64,000 bases of DNA from Knufia peltigerae (GCA_030247855.1 JAPDRN010000160.1:1-64000), one strand, 5' to 3'. Counted from the stretch's first letter, positions 21,220-32,212 are shown. The notes: generated by a model from the sequence alone, not told the origin. A program made the numbers and translations.

Positions 21220-22044
21220 ATGCATTCCACTTCATTCTTTGTCGCTGCTGCTTTCGCCGCTGCCGCCTATGCCTCCCCCATGGGCGGCCCGTCGAATTCC
21301 GGCGGTGGTAACTGGAACGGGAGTGCTCCCGCCGGCGGCGCTGCTGCCAGCTACACCACGGGCATGCCGGGCAACCCGACGGCCGTTCCCAACCCGGTCC
21401 CGACCAGCGGCGTCATCGCCGAGCTCCTCACGGCCGACAACACGGTCGCCCGGTTCAAGGACATCCAGAAGGAAATCGCGGCGGGGGACGCCAGCCTCAA
21501 GTTCGACTTCAACCCGGCCGCCAACCCGGCCGTCACGCCCGGCGAGGGGGGCCAGGTCGACCTGGCCTCGCGCGCCAACTTCCCCATCCTGACCGGCCTG
21601 GGCATCTCGGCGGCGGGCATCTTCTTCGAGCCCTGCGGCCTCAACACCCCCCACGTCCACCCTCGGGCCGCCGAGTTCCTGACCGTGGCGACCGACAGCA
21701 ACGTCTTCACGGGGTTCGTGCTGGAGAACGGCCTGGCGTCCGAGTTCAACACCACCCTGACCCAGTTCCAGGGCACCGTCTTCCCCCAGGGCAGCATCCA
21801 CTTCCAGCAGAACCTCGACTGCCACCCCGCGGTGGCCATCGCCGGCCTCAACTCCGAGGACCCGGGCGCCAGCTCCGTCGCCCAAAACTTCATCGTCAAC
21901 CTGGACGGGGACGTTGTCGACGCCACCCTCGGCTTCCCCAAGCAGATCGACGGCGACAACTTTGCCCGGTTCAAGAAGAACATCCCCGCCAGCCTGGCAA
22001 AGGGCGTCGAGGAGTGCTTGATCAGGTGCCACATCCCTTACTAG
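21220..22044 (+). CDS. Secreted spherulin-like / germin-like cupin
   Basis: An intronless 274-residue protein. Residues 1-19 form a signal peptide (FFVAAAFAAAAYA, cut before SP), followed by a Gly/Ser/Asn-rich linker. The cupin barrel has motif 1 with HVHPRAAEF, giving His145, His147 and Glu152 as metal ligands, and motif 2 FPQGSIHFQQN with His194, so the complete metal site of germin/spherulin proteins is present. Fungal members are extracellular and appear in sporulation, stress or secreted proteomes; germins can be Mn-dependent oxalate oxidases or superoxide dismutases, but the activity cannot be read here. Nearly every codon ends in C or G, unlike its flanks, suggesting high expression or a distinct mutational history. 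The long antisense open frame is a by-product of that composition. Confidence 0.87.
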   Translation: MHSTSFFVAAAFAAAAYASPMGGPSNSGGGNWNGSAPAGGAAASYTTGMPGNPTAVPNPVPTSGVIAELLTADNTVARFKDIQKEIAAGDASLKFDFNPAANPAVTPGEGGQVDLASRANFPILTGLGISAAGIFFEPCGLNTPHVHPRAAEFLTVATDSNVFTGFVLENGLASEFNTTLTQFQGTVFPQGSIHFQQNLDCHPAVAIAGLNSEDPGASSVAQNFIVNLDGDVVDATLGFPKQIDGDNFARFKKNIPASLAKGVEECLIRCHIPY

Positions 22045-24448
22045 AATTAGAAAACTAATTCGTCAACACGTGGATGACCTTGACTGTATGGGTTTCCCTC
22101 CTTTTGCTTTCTCTTTATGCATAGCGACCGGGTTTTGTTTTGTTCCAAGGGCTTAGAACAGTGGGAGAGGGAAGGGGGAAGGAGGGAACGCAAAGCAACA
22201 GCGATTCGCCTGGCATGTATATAATGATCACTTTCGTTTTGCTTTGGACACGATTTGAATACACTCCTTTTACACTATTACATTCAACAAAAAGATGTTC
22301 CACCTCTCAATTTTTCCCTCTCTGTTCTGGTCATGCTATACACTCATGATCCAATACCAACAATACTGGACACCTCGAGTGGTACCCTTGCCCTTTGAGA
22401 GGGGAAAAGAGGGGGCCAACGAGGCTCTCTCTACTATTCAGGGTTCGCATGTATCGAAAAACACCCATTTAGTTTGCCCTCGCATTGGGGCCCCATTGTT
22501 CTTTGCCCATGTCATTGTGGGCGGCGTAAGTCGATCAAGAAGTTTCCTCGCCGGTTTTCAACGCCCGCGTACGAGAATTCTCGCTCGCTGCGTGTCACCG
22601 GGTGCCACTCGTAACGCCCGCAGGATCGGCTGCAGGATCCGGATCAGGCTCCCGACCAGGCCGCCAATGAGGGGAGTTGGCGCCTCGCGAGAAAGGTGAC
22701 ACTTATCAAGTCAAGCCCCAGTCTCGCTCACGGTCTTCCCAACGATGCTTGTCAAGTTGTACCCCTGTTGACTCTACGTTTTGACCCACCTGGGACTGGA
22801 ACCACCGACAGCACTTTGCCCGGGCTCGCGTCTACTTGCGCGGCATCCCTTTTAGTCTCGGCCTTGGAATTTGGCTTCTAGTCCTTTTCGTCACTTCTTC
22901 CGGGAGACCATGTTGTGAGGGGTTCATCCGCTTCCACTGTATATGAGAGCCACAAACACTCGCGTAATAGTCTGGTCCAAAATCACGACCCGTGGTACTG
23001 ATTGGTTTGCGTGGGCATCATCTGAGGAAGGACGACGTCGATGTGTCAGATGCGAGGGAGGGACGAGGCGGACGGAGTACAGAGTGAGGTCAAATTTCCG
23101 CATTGGGAATGGCCAAAAAGGCCCTTTGCATTGAAAAAAAAAGGCGGCCAGGATTAGTTTAACTGAAGCGAGGCCTTTTGGCCTTCAACCTGGTGCCGAG
23201 CCGGCGTCCCTCTAGCATGCGACGGGAGGACCACCCAAGCACTCACATCGCGCATTTGAGTCCACCAAACATCCAGCGCAGACATCCTTGCTTACTCCAC
23301 TCGAAGTCTAGCCGAACGCTAGTCTTGCGCCACCTTTGAAGTAGGAACCGGATATTCAACCTCAGAACCTTCAGATCATCCCATCTCATCTATCTATACT
23401 GGGGTATCCGCCAATGATGATACTGTGGACATTGTAGGTGCATGAGGGCCCTGCACACTGTTTTTTGGATGCGAGCCCTGGTCTGCGCAGGGCAGAGCTG
23501 GCATGGAAAACGCCAGACCCAGGACTGGATAGAAGCATATAAAAAAGAGAGCCATGGCTCTTGTCGAGCGACACAGAGATGGAAGTTTTGCATCCATTTC
23601 ATCCCCGGTGAATGTGCAGGTCATATCCAAGTCAAGACCACCCAAGAAGAACCGTCATTGCTAGAAGAGCCGCTTCAAGTGACAGCAAGCAAATCAACCA
23701 AACACCATGGCATCCAACCAGCCACAGGGCAAACCATACACCAGCTTACTCGAGGAAAATGGTACGCGTGATCGATCATGAGCGTTTGTTCTTGCTGAGC
23801 TCGAAGGCGTAGGGAACTTTGGTGACATGTTTTGGAAGAGCGACGACAAAAAGCGAAAGGAGCGTGGCAGCAACACATGTGATTCTTGCTCGATGGTGGT
23901 CAATTGCGGAGGTGTGAGCGGTGGTGTGGAGAATGTGCAGGTCGACGCCGGACAGCACCAGAAGAGGACTGGTGACAAGAGCGTAGGAAAGAGGAATCCT
24001 AGTCAGGGCGATTCCAAGAATTCGCTCTAAGGCAACCGTCCCATAGTGGTGGTGAAAGGTTGTTCGTGCGGAAGAAGCATAAGCATATGAATGAACCTTG
24101 CAGCCATAATACTGAATATTTTTCTTGTAAGGAATGAACAGTAAGGCGGTCTGTTCACTGTATGACGTAGAAAGACATTCATCCGAGGCACGGAGAGCGG
24201 AATGCAAATAATCCGTGGTAATGTTCAAATGACGGGCAATATCAGCCAGACCTAAGACAATAAGACCAGGTGTCAATATGTCCCGAGGTCTTTGCGGATA
24301 TACCTAGGGTTAATCACAATCATCGTTCTTATTGTTGTGTCCATCTATTCTATCCATTCCTTTGGAAAAGCCGATTATTGTCATCCTTGGTCAACACATC
24401 CCTAGACTATAGATCATACCCACTTGTCCGACCTTCCTTGAGAAAGCC
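22045..24448. other. Long intergenic region
   Basis: 2.4 kb with no gene I can support. A nine-A run lies near 23135. A 166-codon minus-strand frame (24276-23776) has no recognisable family and overlaps a possible spliced 90-residue plus-strand frame (23707-24030); neither is convincing. Confidence 0.4.
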
Positions 24449-25065
24449 ATGTCTGTACCAGGTAGGACAACAACAACAACAATATCAACACCTCCTCGGC
24501 TCCGCGTCAACTAACGGCCTTACAGTGGGAATCACAGTACCTAAACTGCTTCCTGTCACAGGGACATTCGCACCAGGTCTGTTCCAGTTGTCCCGGGCAT
24601 TGGCCTATCCAAAAAAAAAAGATGGCAGTCACTGACTAGAGTGAAGCATTCGCGGTATACTACACCGTGCTCAATTTCCGCGTCAGCCTCATCCGGCTGG
24701 CTGAGAAGACGGCCCTAGGTGATTCTCCCAAGACATCTTCCGGTGGTAGTGAAGGGAAGCCGGCCGATCATTCACGCCACAGCGACCTTTTTGTCGCATG
24801 CCGAGCTCAGAGCAACTTTGCGGACAATGTACCGTTCGCATTGATCCTGGCGGCCATCGCCGAGCTGAATGGAGCAAACCGTCGGGTCATGACCGCTTCA
24901 TTGGCGGCTCTACTATTGTTCCGCATCTTGCACGTTGAGTTGGGGATGAGGATGAAGAATGCCATCGGCTCGGGTCGACGAGTGGGATACGTGGGAACAA
25001 CTGGATTTCTCATTGGCATGAGCTCATATGCTGCGTATTTGGTCAAGAGCTACTGGGGGTTCTAA
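24449..25065 (+). CDS. MAPEG-family membrane protein
   Basis: Three exons (24449-24461, 24526-24576, 24647-25065) give 160 residues. The 13-base first exon supplies only MSVP; joined to VGITVPKLLPVTGTFAP and then AFAVYYTVLNFRVSLIRL it rebuilds the first helix of MAPEG proteins. The family signature RAQSNFADNVPFALIL (Arg and Asn that bind glutathione or lipid, then the second helix) is present, followed by two further membrane helices, four in all. MAPEG enzymes act in ER or outer mitochondrial membranes as glutathione transferases/peroxidases on lipophilic substrates. The exact reaction is not visible. The first intron contains a CAA microsatellite (24467-24482). Confidence 0.9.
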
Positions 25066-25111
25066 GCGTGGGGGATGGACCTACGGTTGGTGTGTCTATC
25101 GGTAGCATACA

Positions 25112-25125
25112 TGTGTGTGTGTGTG
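25112..25125. repeat. TG dinucleotide microsatellite
   Basis: A run of seven TG units just after the MAPEG stop codon, probably within its 3' untranslated region. Confidence 0.8.
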
Positions 25126-25323
25126 AGTCTGGTGCGATAATAGTAGCTGTACTTGTACTCCATAAAGAGCCATGCCTATACACACTCCGGAAGTCACGAT
25201 GAAACCCACCTTTGTTTCTTTTACTTCGCTTCGAAATCCGACTTCTCGGATTGTCTCTCCTGCTCAGTCCTGACCTTGTACTCTCGTTTTCATCATCTTC
25301 ATAATCAATGTTTTTTTATTCTC

Positions 25324-26752
25324 ATGGCCTATCCGCAGCACTTCCTGGCGGCTTCAAGGTCCAACGTCTCACTACCACAACCTCCCATCCGCTCCATATC
25401 CGAGACCTTGTCATCCTCTACTCCTCCTACCAAAATCTCTCCTGACCAGCCAGTATCGCAAACCGACCAAGAACTGACATATACCTTTACTTGCACCGTC
25501 TGTCGGACAGAACATGATCCCCCTCCTCACACCTTTGGTCTCGAAAGTCGCATCGTATGCACAGACTGTTGGAGATGGATCCATAGCCTCAGCGTCTGCT
25601 GGAGATGTGGCGAAGTAGTCTACAGGAAAACCGATACCGTCAGCTTCGGGTGGTGCTAGTGGCATTGGAGTTGTTTTTCATGTCTCGTCTGTGCGGTGAG
25701 ACCTACACATCTTGAATTTGATTCTGCCAAATGCTGAAAGGGTTCTTTCTCTCTTGCAGTCACCGCTACCTCCACCCTCATACCTGGATGGCACCGGAAA
25801 ACCTCACAAGCGCGGCATGACGGTACAAAATCCACCTGTATGTGCCCGCTGCAGTGACCAGCCCGATTCTTTGGACAAACTAGAACAACATGTCAGAGAG
25901 TCGCAGTCAGAAAAGGACAATATCAAAGTCCCCGCAGGCATCGTCGACGGACATCCCTCGATGATCTCATTGAGTCGGCCACTTGATCCTCAAGTCACCA
26001 CGGTTGGAGACTCGAAGAATGGCCCTAGGCTAGTACCTCCTTAGTTGGGACTGCTGGACAAAAGATCATTACCCGGCCATGGAGAGAAGAACAATTTAAG
26101 ACGACGACGATCCACGTTGCCGGCAGTCGGCACAGCATCAGCAACCTTATCTACTTCTCTTCGACTCTCAGACAATGCAGACCATGTTATACACGAGCCG
26201 TCATCAGTATCCTCGAAGCCTGACAGGAGCGTGACGGCTGAAACCACACCTGCAACTCCAGCACAAGAAGTTGCCATTGGCTCTGGCAAAGCCGACGCTC
26301 TCGAAGCGGGTGACAGTGACACCAATGTTCAACCGACCATTGACCGTCGCTCCAATGGTTCAGTGAGCCAGACCAACTCCCAAGAGACCACCGCTAGTAC
26401 CAAAACAAAGGACAAGGTCCTCGTCGATACTGGAACTGCGACACCCGTCAAGTGTGAGGACTCGGTTGCTAAGCGGCGACGGTCACTACGCAAACCATCG
26501 ACAACAGCGTCGGTCATTGCGATGACACCCAAAGACTCTGGGACTGCGTCTCGGCCGCTTGAGTCGGCGCCGCCGTCGCAAGACACAGTCCCTGTCAGGA
26601 GGTCGATTGTCAAAGATCTGGCCAATTTCTTCTCTGGTGGCTCGACCAAACCGAGGAACATGGCTCCTATCCGGTCAGATGGGCCCGGAATTGGGACTGA
26701 CTCAATCGGTAAACGCTTCTCAGTGGCGTCTACTACGCCAGCAGGGTTGTGA
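25324..26752 (+). pseudogene. LIM-like zinc-binding protein gene broken by two TAG codons
   Basis: From ATG 25324 the frame encodes two zinc-binding cysteine clusters (FTCTVC...CTDC, then CWRC) and stops at TAG 25657-25659. The same frame continues with WHWSCFSCLVC, so the full LIM-type spacing CX2C-X18-HX2CX2CX2C is kept across the stop. An intron (25699 to the CAG just before TCACCG, about 25760) then leads into SPLPPPSYLDG and CARC, and a second TAG at 26042-26044 is followed at once by 236 further open codons in the same frame, rich in Ser/Thr/Pro and ending in KDLANFFSGGS...STTPAGL. Both stops can be explained by CpA-to-TpA changes (TGG to TAG on the opposite strand; CAG to TAG). I read it as a recently inactivated or partly read-through gene. 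Function of the intact family is unknown to me. Confidence 0.6.
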
Positions 26753-27137
26753 GCTCCGGAGTTTGGAAACTCGCCGTCCGACACACTTGTAAAGCTGGAG
26801 AGCAAATGTTGTGTGGTACGCCGGGACCTAGATGAACGACCCGAGGGGCTTGGGACGTGAAATAAAGCTGGTCTAGTTTGTGAATGAAAATACTTCAAAC
26901 CTGGCAAAGCAAACGCCGTTTCCTACACAACGTACAGATCTTCTTGCTCGAAGCAAATCAAACCCAGGCACTCAGACCGGCAGCTCCAAACAACAACAAA
27001 AGGGAAATATAGCGCTCGCTCTGTTGTACATGCACGCTCAATTACCTAGAACGTCGTCTCGACCACGATGACAAGACGGGGCCCGTATCTGACTTCCTTC
27101 CTCCCTCTATATTCAAGTGTACGTTCTCCGTGTGAGA
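26753..27137. other. Convergent 3' flanks
   Basis: Lies between the interrupted LIM-like gene and the 3' end of the FluG-like gene. After TGA 26750 the frame stays open for about 34 codons of plausible sequence, so the ancestral reading frame may have been longer. Confidence 0.4.
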
Positions 27138-30100
27138 CTAATACCTCGCCATCAACCACAACCGCCTCTTTTCCTCCCCGAAGCCCCTCAGCTTCTGCAT
27201 CAGGCTCTCGGCCGTCGCCAGGTAGTCGTCCACGGCGGCGTACCCCAGCCCGCGCCGGAGGGTCTTGTCCCGGTCGAGGGCCCTCAGGCTCTTCTCCAGG
27301 CTGTCCGGCAGCTTGACGGTGATGCCCAGCTTCGCCCTCTCCTCCTCCCCGATCTCCGTCGGGTCCCCCGCGCAGTCGCGGTGCTCGAGCTTCATGTCCT
27401 GCCTCAGCCCGTGCAGGCCGGAGGCCAGCAGGGCCGCCATGGAGAGGTACGAGTTGCCGATGCCGTCGATGGTCTTGAGCTCGTAGTGCCCCGGCCCGCA
27501 CTTGCGCAGCGGCACCTCCTTGTTCTGGCTCCCCCAGCACACGTACTCGCCTCCGGCCCAGATGCCGGCCCCGATGCGCCGGTAGGACTCCTCGATCGGC
27601 ATGGCGAAGGCCAGGATCGCCGGGAGGTGCTCGAGGACCCCGGCCAGGAACGGACCCTCGTGCCGGTGCAGCGTGTTCCCGGGCCCGTTGATGCTGAAGT
27701 GGGCGTGGTTCGCGGACCCGCAGGTGAAGGCGAACGGTCGGGGGTAGCACGTCGCCTTGAGGCCGTGCTTCTTCGCGACGTTGCGGATCACGTCCCTCGC
27801 CTTGTACATCGTGTCGACGGCCTTGACGGGCTCAAAGGCGGGCAGGGGGAACTCCCATTGTCCCGGGGCGGCTTCCGAGTGGAACTGCGGCACGTGGATG
27901 TCCAGTTCCGCCAGCATCTCGACAATCTCTTCAATCACGGGCAACATGTCGAGTTGCATGAACGTCATGTTCGTCCAGGAGTGGACCATGTGCACGGGGG
28001 CAAAGTCGGCAAAGTCGGATCTCTCTTCGTTGTAGGTCGGGCGCATGAAGACGATCTCGAGCTCAAAGCCCATCAGGATGGAGATGTTGAACTCGGACTT
28101 CAACGCGTCACATTGGGCCTGTAGGAGCCAACGGGGGCAGCGGTCCCAGTGGCTCAGGTTGAGATTGTCGTGGTCCGACTCGAGCATCCACCATGTCTGC
28201 ACCGTCGCCGAGGGCGAGGGAATACCTTTATTGAGGGAGAGCGTAGACAAATCTGGAGCGAGGATGAACTGGCCCGTCGCGGACACGCCAGAGGCACCGT
28301 TGTCGTCTTGAAGGAGACGTGAGATCGCGGTTGTACAGCCCATGTATTTGCCCGTGGCGAGGAGCTTTCGGAATTGTTGCGTCGTGACCATCCGGTTGCG
28401 CAGTGTACCCGTGTAGTCGAGATATTGATTCCAGATATACTTGACGCCGGGGTTCGTTTGCAAGAAGGCATCGAAATGAGTCAAGTTCTGGGCGAACATG
28501 GCCGTCGCGTTTTGCCCGGATGGTGCGCTGATGCTTGTGGAGCGGATGGCAAGGTTTTGATTCGTCGCCGTCAATGTGGCAGGGGACGAAGAGAACCCTG
28601 GACGGGCTGATGGAATCCCGGGTGTTGCAACGGTGGTGCTTGCGTTTGACCGGAATGAAGGTGCTTTCGAGCCACCATTGACCAAGGTCCGCATGCTGTC
28701 CACAGTCTCTCTGCCACAAGCTCTTAAGAGCTCGGGAAATTTACGCTCCTCGTCCAATTTGTACAGTGAGTTGGAGTTCCAAAACATGATATCCACGGCA
28801 ATATCAATAGCTTGAGGTACGCTGATATCGCCAGCCGCGACGTATGCCGTCAGTACCTTTTCAAGTGCTTCTCGGAAATGCTTGTTTGCAAGCCAGTATG
28901 TCTCGGGATAAAAATGCCCATCGGTGCTCCACAAGATCTTGGAGGCAGGGGTCAATTCCAGAGCCTGTCTCAGAACCGATTCTTCACCATCTCTGGAAAG
29001 CATGGGGAAAACCTCCCCGATGTCAAGCCATGCGTTGGAGAAGTTGGCAGCCAAATAGCCTGCCTCTCTTGTGTAGGGGTACGAGGAATGGAGAATAACG
29101 AAGTCGACCTGTGGAAAGGCTTCAATGAGAGGTTGCATATAGGCCGGGTTTGCTTTTATCAGGTTGATGTCGTTGTCACCAAGTCCGGTATGGAATTGGA
29201 ACGGAAGGTTCTCACCATCCGTGTCCACAAGCTTCTCGAGCACATCACACACCGCAACCACCAAGAAATCATTGACTTCCTTCTGTTCGATGCGATATTT
29301 GGAGTCACGAACGGCCTTTTGCAAAAAGTGATGGAAAGACCGTAGTAAGACCGAGTCGGTCAATGACTGGTGTGGTCGAAAGTTCTTCCGGCTTTCTATG
29401 CCGATATCTAGGCCTGTCCGGTAGCAGATGACTGATTTGAAACCTCGTACATCTGGATCATTGGCCATGGTTCGTATTTGGTTGCGAAAGACAGTGTTGA
29501 AACGGACAAGAAAGCTCTCGGTCTGGCTGATATCCCAATCGGCGTCCAGGCCCACTCTCATAAACCCGGCTGCATGAGCGAGGTGTTCCAGAAGCTCCGA
29601 CGCAACGGCTTCGATGCGTACAATTCTAGAGACTGTAGGGACGAACTGCCGGTGCCACTTGAATGGGTATATCACCTCCGGTATAAGCCCATCATCCATC
29701 ATGATTGCATGTGTTCCCTCGAAGCACCTCTTGATGAGACCTGGATAGTCTCTGCGAATCCACTCATACCTAGCAGCTTTGACGTCCTGTAGCGTCTCAG
29801 GGCACTGGTAGAACTCGGCCAGGTGCTTTATACCGCGAATGTGCGCGAGGCTGCTGTGAACGTGGTCGGTCAAGGCATGGCCCTGCGCCTCTGATGTGAT
29901 GCATTCAAATGGATATTCCGTGCTGCCAAAGGCGTTGTCCTCGGTTAACATGTTATGTGCATGGTTGTCTATTATGGGAAAAGTTTGGATAATCTCTTGA
30001 AGATCCTGAATGCCTGCACTCTCGAGCTCGCGCACTTGGTGAAGCGTAGGGTAAAGCTCCGGCATTGGAGCCATGGCTGGTGGTAGATTTGGGCCGAGAG

Positions 30101-30164
30101 TGTTTTCAAGGACGGTGTCGCAAAGAGGGGTTATGGGCGAGGAACAACCTGCGCGCATGATCAT
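27138..30164 (-). CDS. FluG-type fusion: amidohydrolase plus glutamine-synthetase-like
   Basis: One open frame of 1008 residues from ATG 30164; the ATG at 30074 (MAPMPELYP) may be the true start (978 residues), because 30164 could lie in a leader intron running from GTAAGC to GCGCAG. The N-terminal half is an amidohydrolase-2 domain with IIDNHAHN (metal-binding HxH, His68 and His70 of the long form) and LWSTDGHFYPET. The C-terminal half is a type I-like glutamine-synthetase domain with EAAPGQWEF, NHAHFSINGPG and the adenylation-loop-region residues replaced as in FluG. Aspergillus FluG makes an extracellular conidiation signal; many fungi carry several paralogues, some linked to nitrogen catabolism, so developmental control should not be assumed. 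Third-position GC rises sharply in the last 900 bases. Confidence 0.85.
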   Translation of the reverse strand: MIMRAGCSSPITPLCDTVLENTLGPNLPPAMAPMPELYPTLHQVRELESAGIQDLQEIIQTFPIIDNHAHNMLTEDNAFGSTEYPFECITSEAQGHALTDHVHSSLAHIRGIKHLAEFYQCPETLQDVKAARYEWIRRDYPGLIKRCFEGTHAIMMDDGLIPEVIYPFKWHRQFVPTVSRIVRIEAVASELLEHLAHAAGFMRVGLDADWDISQTESFLVRFNTVFRNQIRTMANDPDVRGFKSVICYRTGLDIGIESRKNFRPHQSLTDSVLLRSFHHFLQKAVRDSKYRIEQKEVNDFLVVAVCDVLEKLVDTDGENLPFQFHTGLGDNDINLIKANPAYMQPLIEAFPQVDFVILHSSYPYTREAGYLAANFSNAWLDIGEVFPMLSRDGEESVLRQALELTPASKILWSTDGHFYPETYWLANKHFREALEKVLTAYVAAGDISVPQAIDIAVDIMFWNSNSLYKLDEERKFPELLRACGRETVDSMRTLVNGGSKAPSFRSNASTTVATPGIPSARPGFSSSPATLTATNQNLAIRSTSISAPSGQNATAMFAQNLTHFDAFLQTNPGVKYIWNQYLDYTGTLRNRMVTTQQFRKLLATGKYMGCTTAISRLLQDDNGASGVSATGQFILAPDLSTLSLNKGIPSPSATVQTWWMLESDHDNLNLSHWDRCPRWLLQAQCDALKSEFNISILMGFELEIVFMRPTYNEERSDFADFAPVHMVHSWTNMTFMQLDMLPVIEEIVEMLAELDIHVPQFHSEAAPGQWEFPLPAFEPVKAVDTMYKARDVIRNVAKKHGLKATCYPRPFAFTCGSANHAHFSINGPGNTLHRHEGPFLAGVLEHLPAILAFAMPIEESYRRIGAGIWAGGEYVCWGSQNKEVPLRKCGPGHYELKTIDGIGNSYLSMAALLASGLHGLRQDMKLEHRDCAGDPTEIGEEERAKLGITVKLPDSLEKSLRALDRDKTLRRGLGYAAVDDYLATAESLMQKLRGFGEEKRRLWLMARY

Positions 30165-31069
30165 GAGTACATTATCAGGTGAACTCTCGACATCGCTTAC
30201 CGGACTAGGGAGGAGAATAGGCGACGTGGAGAGTGCTGCAATCGAAAGGCAAGCAAGATAGTGAGGCTCTTATCGGGTGGTCGAGTCCGCTTCTGTACTT
30301 TTGCTGGCCTGCAACTTGGGTGAGTGAAGCAGGAAGATGTCGAGATAGGTGAATCATGGGGAGGCGTGCTTCGCTGAGAGAAAAAGAGAAACAATGTGAA
30401 CAGCTGTCAAACGGTTTACGGGCTATCAGTCAATCGCTTGTTAGAAGGATGGATTGAGCAAGTGATCGACGTCTTCACGGCGACTGGAGTTTCGAGAGTC
30501 CGTCACCACCATCAACAATAATCTGACAGGGTGCTCGTCTACTCGTATGTACGGATACTCCATACTCCATACAGTCCCAAGCGTTTGGGGGGCGTGGAAG
30601 AAGGGATCCAGGGTTTGGTGTGCCTGGGAGGAACCCTACCCGTATCCCCATCGAGTCAAGACACACTCCGGCGCTCTAGGCGTTGGTGGAGGTCGTTAGT
30701 GAACGTACATGCCCCCCGTCGCCTGAAACTCAAGAGCTTCCGCCCCGAGTGGGCGCCGTGCTAGAGGTGGATTTGGGGATCAATAGGCTGTCCGTAGCTT
30801 GGAGATTTGCGTTGTTCAAGCCCCTTGAGGCTTAAAGTCCCCCCAAACCTCGGCTCGGTCCGATGTTGAGTGCACGAGCATCACCAGCTGCTTTCGAAGA
30901 GGGCGCACAGTAACACAACTTTTACGATGACGTTCCACATTGCAAGGACCATCACAGCTTCCGCCTTCTAAACCACCCAAGCCATCAGCATCATTGTATG
31001 TGATCGAGAATCATGTCGGTCACAACGGACAAGGTATTTTCATCCATGCGGCACTGATCGAATTGTATC
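30165..31069. other. Divergent promoter region
   Basis: 0.9 kb between the divergent FluG-like and nuclease genes. It contains a likely leader intron of the FluG-like gene at its left edge and the sequence TACGGATACTCCATACTCCATA near 30549. No gene seen. Confidence 0.45.
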
Positions 31070-32212
31070 ATGTCGCCTTCGCTCAAGAGGACGCTCAGCA
31101 GCACCCACAGGTCGATCAGTCCTCCACCCATACAAAGGAAAATTCCACGTTCTACAAAACACGTGGCTGACACGCGAAGTGTCACTCCTCATGCTCATGC
31201 AGATGCAGATCAATTTCGAATTTTCAGTTGGAACGTCAATGGCGTCGGGCCATTACTTCAGAAGCAATTGTCCTTTTCCACAGACCCTGCCCTGTCGCCG
31301 TTGAGAACATTCTTGAAGCGCCACGCATGGCCGCATTTTCTTTGTCTACAAGAAGTCAAAATGAACTCCAAGGACACTGCCACTCAACGTCGTCTCCAGT
31401 CAGCAGCGAACGAAGGGGTCACCTCTGACGAACCCTGTTACACCCTGCACGTTTCTCTGCCTAGAGACAAATACAATGCCACAGGGTTTGGCGGCAAAGT
31501 GCATGGGGTGGCCACTTTGATACGTGACGATGTCGTCGCAAATGTACGAGCCACGCGACGCCCTGACTGGGACCTGGAAGGAAGGGTTCTGATTCATGAG
31601 TTGAATCCAGGTTTAGTGATCATCAACGGCTATTGGGTTAACGGAACAACAAACCCCTATCGTGATCCATCGACGGGCAAAGTTGTTGGCACGAGACATG
31701 ACCACAAACTACGCTTCCATAACATGATGCTCGCCGAGGCATGTAAGTTTGAAGAAGAAGGTAAGTATGTTGTTCTTATAGGTGATATGAATATCGCAAG
31801 AGCAAGAATCGACGGCTATCCCAATTTACGAACAACCCCGGTGCAGCATGTCACGAATCGAGCAGATTTTAATGCCAAGTTCTTCACTGAGGAGACGGGA
31901 TTACGTGGCATCGATGTTTTCAGGCATATACATGGTGACACCAGGAAATACTCTTATCGCCCACGAGGTAAACAATGGGGAGACAGTGGTGACAGAGTTG
32001 ACCTATGTATTGTCAGCCGCCAACTTGTGGAAGAGTTGAATGCTGTCACTGACACTGACATCTGTGACAACGCTATAGACCGCGGGCATTCAGATCATGT
32101 GCCACTCTGGATATGCATCGATATTCTCAAATTGAAGGCCAACACAACAATTAAGACATCCATGCCCAGTGATCATAGCATTGTCGACCCCCGGTCAATA
32201 GCGGAAAAATGA
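31070..32212 (+). CDS. AP endonuclease / exonuclease III-like nuclease
   Basis: An intronless 380-residue protein of the endonuclease/exonuclease/phosphatase (EEP) fold. After a basic Ser/Pro-rich N terminus (about 50 residues, possibly nuclear targeting) all ExoIII/APE1 motifs appear in order: FSWNVNGVG (metal-site Asn), CLQEVKM (catalytic Glu), YWVNG, LIGDMNIAR (Asp and Asn), YSYRPRG...DRVDLCIVS and GHSDHVPL (terminal Asp-His). Such enzymes cut DNA 5' of abasic sites in base-excision repair. Ser/Lys-rich terminus and lack of the usual C-terminal zinc domain (GRF) distinguish it from long fungal Apn2 proteins. A specialised EEP nuclease is the main alternative. Confidence 0.85.
   Translation: MSPSLKRTLSSTHRSISPPPIQRKIPRSTKHVADTRSVTPHAHADADQFRIFSWNVNGVGPLLQKQLSFSTDPALSPLRTFLKRHAWPHFLCLQEVKMNSKDTATQRRLQSAANEGVTSDEPCYTLHVSLPRDKYNATGFGGKVHGVATLIRDDVVANVRATRRPDWDLEGRVLIHELNPGLVIINGYWVNGTTNPYRDPSTGKVVGTRHDHKLRFHNMMLAEACKFEEEGKYVVLIGDMNIARARIDGYPNLRTTPVQHVTNRADFNAKFFTEETGLRGIDVFRHIHGDTRKYSYRPRGKQWGDSGDRVDLCIVSRQLVEELNAVTDTDICDNAIDRGHSDHVPLWICIDILKLKANTTIKTSMPSDHSIVDPRSIAEK

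Noticed and set aside
21232..22032. 266-codon frame antisense to the cupin gene
   Set aside because: It follows from G/C-ending codons on the other strand; the cupin has a signal peptide and complete metal motifs, the antisense frame has nothing recognisable.
26329..26907. 192-codon minus-strand frame opposite the interrupted LIM-like gene
   Set aside because: No family features; the plus strand continues in frame with the zinc-binding exons upstream.
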